This document shows, in pieces, positions 16,307 through 18,406 of a DNA stretch of 18,406 bases. The stretch spans positions 1-18,406 of the forward strand of contig JASAON010001376.1 in assembly GCA_030849065.1 (NCBI GenBank), read 5' to 3'. Under the pieces are notes generated by a model. It did not search any database, had not been told where the DNA came from, and was given only the letters and a program-made list of their open reading frames with translations. The translations under genes were made by a program, and so were the position numbers. Source of the DNA: Jaenimonas drosophilae (lineage: Eukaryota > Euglenozoa > Kinetoplastea > Trypanosomatida > Trypanosomatidae). How positions within the stretch are numbered: the stretch's first letter is position 1; each line of letters begins with the position of its first letter.

Positions 16307-16541
16307 TCCGTCAGAGCGCTCCAACACAAAGTGAATCAAGGAATATGGATGGACAGATGGGGGTGTTTTGTACTCGCACGGGAAGAGAAGCACACGTCGT
16401 TGCGTGTGGTTCCTGCGTCGCGAGTGGTCCTTGGTAGCACGAATGAAGAAAAAAAAAACAGAACGGAAAAAATGCAAGAATGAAAATGGACTGAGCAGTG
16501 GAACTCTCCTCCACTGTAGCCTGCTGTAGCACGCGTGTTGA

Positions 16542-16574
16542 GGTTGAGAGGACCCCAATCTGGTTGAGAGGACC
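16542..16574. repeat. 13-base direct repeat, period 20
   Basis: GGTTGAGAGGACC occurs at 16542-16554 and again at 16562-16574, separated by seven bases. Two copies only. Confidence 0.85.
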
Positions 16575-17082
16575 ACTTCAATCACGACTACAGATACAGC
16601 GAAGAAAAAAAGAGGAAAGTGAGCGGTTTGATGAACGAATGCGTTGAGGGTGGCAGGTTCACTGAAGTTGCCGCTCACTCGACGAAGCAAAAACTTTTAC
16701 GGAATGAGTTGGTGAGTGTTCTAAAGGTGTGAAGCTACTCTTCCTACATGATGCACAACATCAAAACAACAGACAAAGGAGGTATGAAAAGATCATCTTT
16801 GTTTGGTACAGAAAACTCAGATCGCATGCACGGGGACGGCTGATCCATGGCGTCTCCACGTGCCATCTCCACCAAAACCAACATGGAGAGAGGAAGGGGG
16901 ATAGACGGCTTCAGAGAGAGAAAAAAAAGATGATGATGAACTGATATATTTCATTCCGATCACCACCTTCGATATTTTGTGTTTGATCGGGTCGTCGTAG
17001 ATGATGGTTGTACAGGATGGCCCTCGCCGTGGTGGAGAGTGCCATGGTGTGAAAGCAGACGTCGTGCCCGTGCCGAGCTCCG

Positions 17083-18114
17083 CTACAACAAACGTTGCCA
17101 CGGCCTCCTCGGGCCCCACCCCTGGAGAGCGAGTGAGGGAGGGAGGAAACGTGGGTCATGGTGTGAAGTAGTGGCCAAGTTGGGGGCAGACACATCGCGT
17201 TGGTGCCAGAATGTGGAGGATGATTCCACATCATCAACGCAGCTCCTCCACCTCCATCGCACACTCACACTTTTGCGCGATGCACACCACGCCACCAAAC
17301 ACCATTGTTGGCTGTTTGGTGGTTGTTGTGTTCTTGAGAATTTTTTTTCTTTATATAAAAACGTTGAATCTCCTACGAGAAGCGGGAGAGGCCCGCGCCG
17401 CGGTGGTTTCGTCTCACCACAGCCCCAACGGCTGCTGCCTCCGGCCAAAGGAACAAGAACCACGTGCAGCCTACACGCACGCTCACACGCACGTACATAC
17501 ACATACACATGCACACAGCACACATATATTAAAGAGAGCTCAACACGTGAAGACCGCTGCGGGTCAAGATGATGGTCTCCTGGATATGGCGTTGTCGTCT
17601 CAGGGCTCAGTGTAAGTGGGTGAGTGAGTGCGTATGTGCTTGGGTGGGTAGATGAGCTGTATACGGGATAGATCGTGGCGGGATTCGTGGTGGGAGATGA
17701 CCACCACCGCCACCCGCCAACTCCCGCCACGGTCGTCCTCCCAGCTCGCCTGACGAAGAGGTGATTGGGGGAGATGATGGAGAAGAAGACGAATGGCGAT
17801 TTGGTGAGCCACGTGAAGAAACAAAAGAATCTACGACTCTCATATTTTTTTTTCTTTAGGACGGCAACACGGTGAGTATGGGGTGGGAGGGACCCACAGA
17901 CATCATCTCCAGGGTAGAGAAAGCCGTCGTAGGTCAGTCCAGCGTCCTGTGCGAGTGTAGCCTTCGTTCGCCGTACCGCTCCAGTGTGGTGATCAGGCGG
18001 AGGTCGGCAGCCGACCAGCCAGAACACTGGAGGAGAACAAAGTTGGTCCGACGTACAGAGACGATAGAGAAGCCCACCCCCACCCCTCCCTTCATCATAT
18101 TGGTCGAGCATCAT
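17083..18114 (-). CDS. Uncertain 343-codon ORF, no recognised family
   Basis: Open from two tandem ATGs (18114-18109) to the stop at 17083. In its favour: a CT-rich tract (18184-18214) is followed by the first AG at 18138-18137, which would place the ATG 22 bases into the mRNA, the arrangement of true genes here. Against it: composition is odd (many Cys, Trp, His; a Val/Tyr/Cys stretch coded by CA/TG-type repeat; Lys run KKKK from an A tract), third-base use looks unremarkable by eye, and the frame crosses a strong hairpin. A Phe-rich hydrophobic segment around residues 105-130 might span a membrane. I recognise no domain. It may be an orphan gene or just an open 3' UTR of the next gene upstream. 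Confidence 0.27.
   Translation of the reverse strand: MMLDQYDEGRGGGGLLYRLCTSDQLCSPPVFWLVGCRPPPDHHTGAVRRTKATLAQDAGLTYDGFLYPGDDVCGSLPPHTHRVAVLKKKKYESRRFFCFFTWLTKSPFVFFSIISPNHLFVRRAGRTTVAGVGGWRWWSSPTTNPATIYPVYSSSTHPSTYALTHPLTLSPETTTPYPGDHHLDPQRSSRVELSLIYVCCVHVYVYVRACERACRLHVVLVPLAGGSSRWGCGETKPPRRGPLPLLVGDSTFLYKEKKFSRTQQPPNSQQWCLVAWCASRKSVSVRWRWRSCVDDVESSSTFWHQRDVSAPNLATTSHHDPRFLPPSLALQGWGPRRPWQRLL
17292..17322. repeat. Long hairpin-forming inverted repeat
   Basis: Arms CCACCAAACA (17292-17301) and TGTTTGGTGG (17313-17322) are perfect complements. On the coding strand the 11-base middle GCCAACAATGG adds three more pairs (CCA/TGG) after a bulged G, closing an ACAA tetraloop. A stable 13-bp RNA stem is likely. 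Confidence 0.8.
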
Positions 18115-18136
18115 CAACTCACGCTCGTCGGATACG

Positions 18137-18214
18137 CTGGCCCATGCAAGGAGGAGCAGGGCCCCCACATGATGGAGGCGGCGGTGGGAGGAGAGAGAGA
18201 GAGGGGGAGGTGAT
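18137..18214 (-). promoter_or_regulatory. Candidate trans-splice acceptor upstream of the uncertain ORF
   Basis: The minus strand reads CACCTCCCCCTCTCTCTCTC and continues pyrimidine-rich and AG-free until GGGCCAG (AG 18138-18137). The GA repeat on the plus strand (about 18190-18203) is its core. It starts about 100 bases after the stop of the rightmost gene, short but possible for a 3' UTR. Confidence 0.35.
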
Positions 18215-18312
18215 ATGGAGGGTAAAGTCCGTGAAGGGCGTGTGTGTTACGAGCAACGCAAGCTGCGATGCATCGAGATACACGAGCACACGCTCATTGT
18301 TGCTTCATGCGC

Positions 18313-18406
18313 TTACTCAGCGGGCTTCTCCTCGTCGTTGACGGGGGTTGGGATCATGGCCTGCGGAGGCTCGTTCGTGTGGGGCTCGGGGGCCTCCGTG
18401 AGGACC
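18313..18406 (-). CDS. C-terminal tail of an unidentified protein, cut by window edge
   Basis: Reading back from TAA (18313-18315) gives about 30 residues, ending LTEAPEPHTNEPP, QAMIPTPV, NDEEKPAE. The tail is Pro/Glu-rich, acidic and probably disordered. The frame is open to the window edge, and codon choice is GC-ending as in the certain genes. No family can be named. It could be a real C-terminus or chance; position and strand fit the polycistronic unit. Confidence 0.6.
   Translation of the reverse strand, partial: VLTEAPEPHTNEPPQAMIPTPVNDEEKPAE

Larger units (their letters stand above)
16049..18312 (-). other. Long gene-poor stretch upstream of the larger calpain
   Basis: 2264 bases. 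The left end (16049-16254) reads as a 5' UTR without ATG. The rest would be the 3' UTR of the rightmost gene unless the uncertain ORF at 17083-18114 is real. It also holds A12 and (CA)9 repeats, a 13-base direct repeat (16542-16574), a long hairpin (17292-17322), an A+T-rich patch (17340-17358), and a GA tract near 18190. No tRNA, snRNA or mobile-element signature is apparent by eye. Confidence 0.65.

Noticed and set aside
16124..16690. 188-codon minus-strand frame with Phe-rich segments
   Set aside because: It has no ATG anywhere (opens with TTG) and its Phe runs reflect pyrimidine tracts of the leader.
1..18406. Mobile element, CRISPR array, or rRNA/tRNA gene
   Set aside because: No transposase, reverse transcriptase, terminal repeat, regular spacer array or cloverleaf was visible by eye; microsatellites account for the repetitive look.

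Overview
The window looks like nuclear DNA of a trypanosomatid (Kinetoplastea). Every gene I can support is intronless and on the minus strand. The spaces between genes carry pyrimidine tracts followed by AG on the coding strand, as expected for spliced-leader trans-splicing sites, plus many microsatellites. The gene content also fits: an AAAP amino-acid permease of the kinetoplastid type and two calpain-like proteins with the kinetoplastid DUF1935 (domain IK) module. The whole window is best read as part of one polycistronic unit transcribed right to left. Genus cannot be decided from the sequence alone.

Layout in transcription order, from high to low coordinates: (1) the last ~30 codons of an unidentified protein with an acidic, Pro-rich tail (18313-18406); (2) a gene-poor 2.26 kb stretch (16049-18312) that holds one uncertain 343-codon ORF, a long hairpin and short repeats; (3) a 919-aa calpain-like protein that has lost all three catalytic residues (13289-16048); (4) a 782-aa calpain-like paralogue that has lost only the catalytic Cys (10132-12480); (5) a 1090-aa protein with a possible N-terminal beta-propeller and a C-terminal dysferlin-like (DysF) region (6378-9650); (6) a 609-aa protein with a mitochondrial-type N-terminus and PPR-like helices (4335-6164); (7) an 891-aa CRAL-TRIO/Sec14-type lipid-binding protein with a long helical C-terminal part (1155-3830); (8) the N-terminal 206 residues of an amino-acid permease (1-620).

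In such units gene order does not imply a shared pathway, because each mRNA is made individually by trans-splicing and polyadenylation. Still, four neighbours are plausibly tied to membranes or the subpellicular cortex (permease, lipid-transfer protein, two dead calpains). From memory, calpain CAP5.5 and amino-acid transporter genes also lie near each other in T. brucei (chromosome 4) and Leishmania (chromosome 31), so this may be the syntenic locus; that needs checking.

Start codons were set at ATG only. Several long frames extend upstream to TTG or GTG, and those extensions were removed. The points most worth a second look are the graded decay of the calpain triad, the DysF-like region, the near-zero 5' UTR of the mitochondrial-type gene, a uORF that ends one base before its main ATG, two strong 3'-UTR hairpins, and the candidate orphan gene at 17083-18114.
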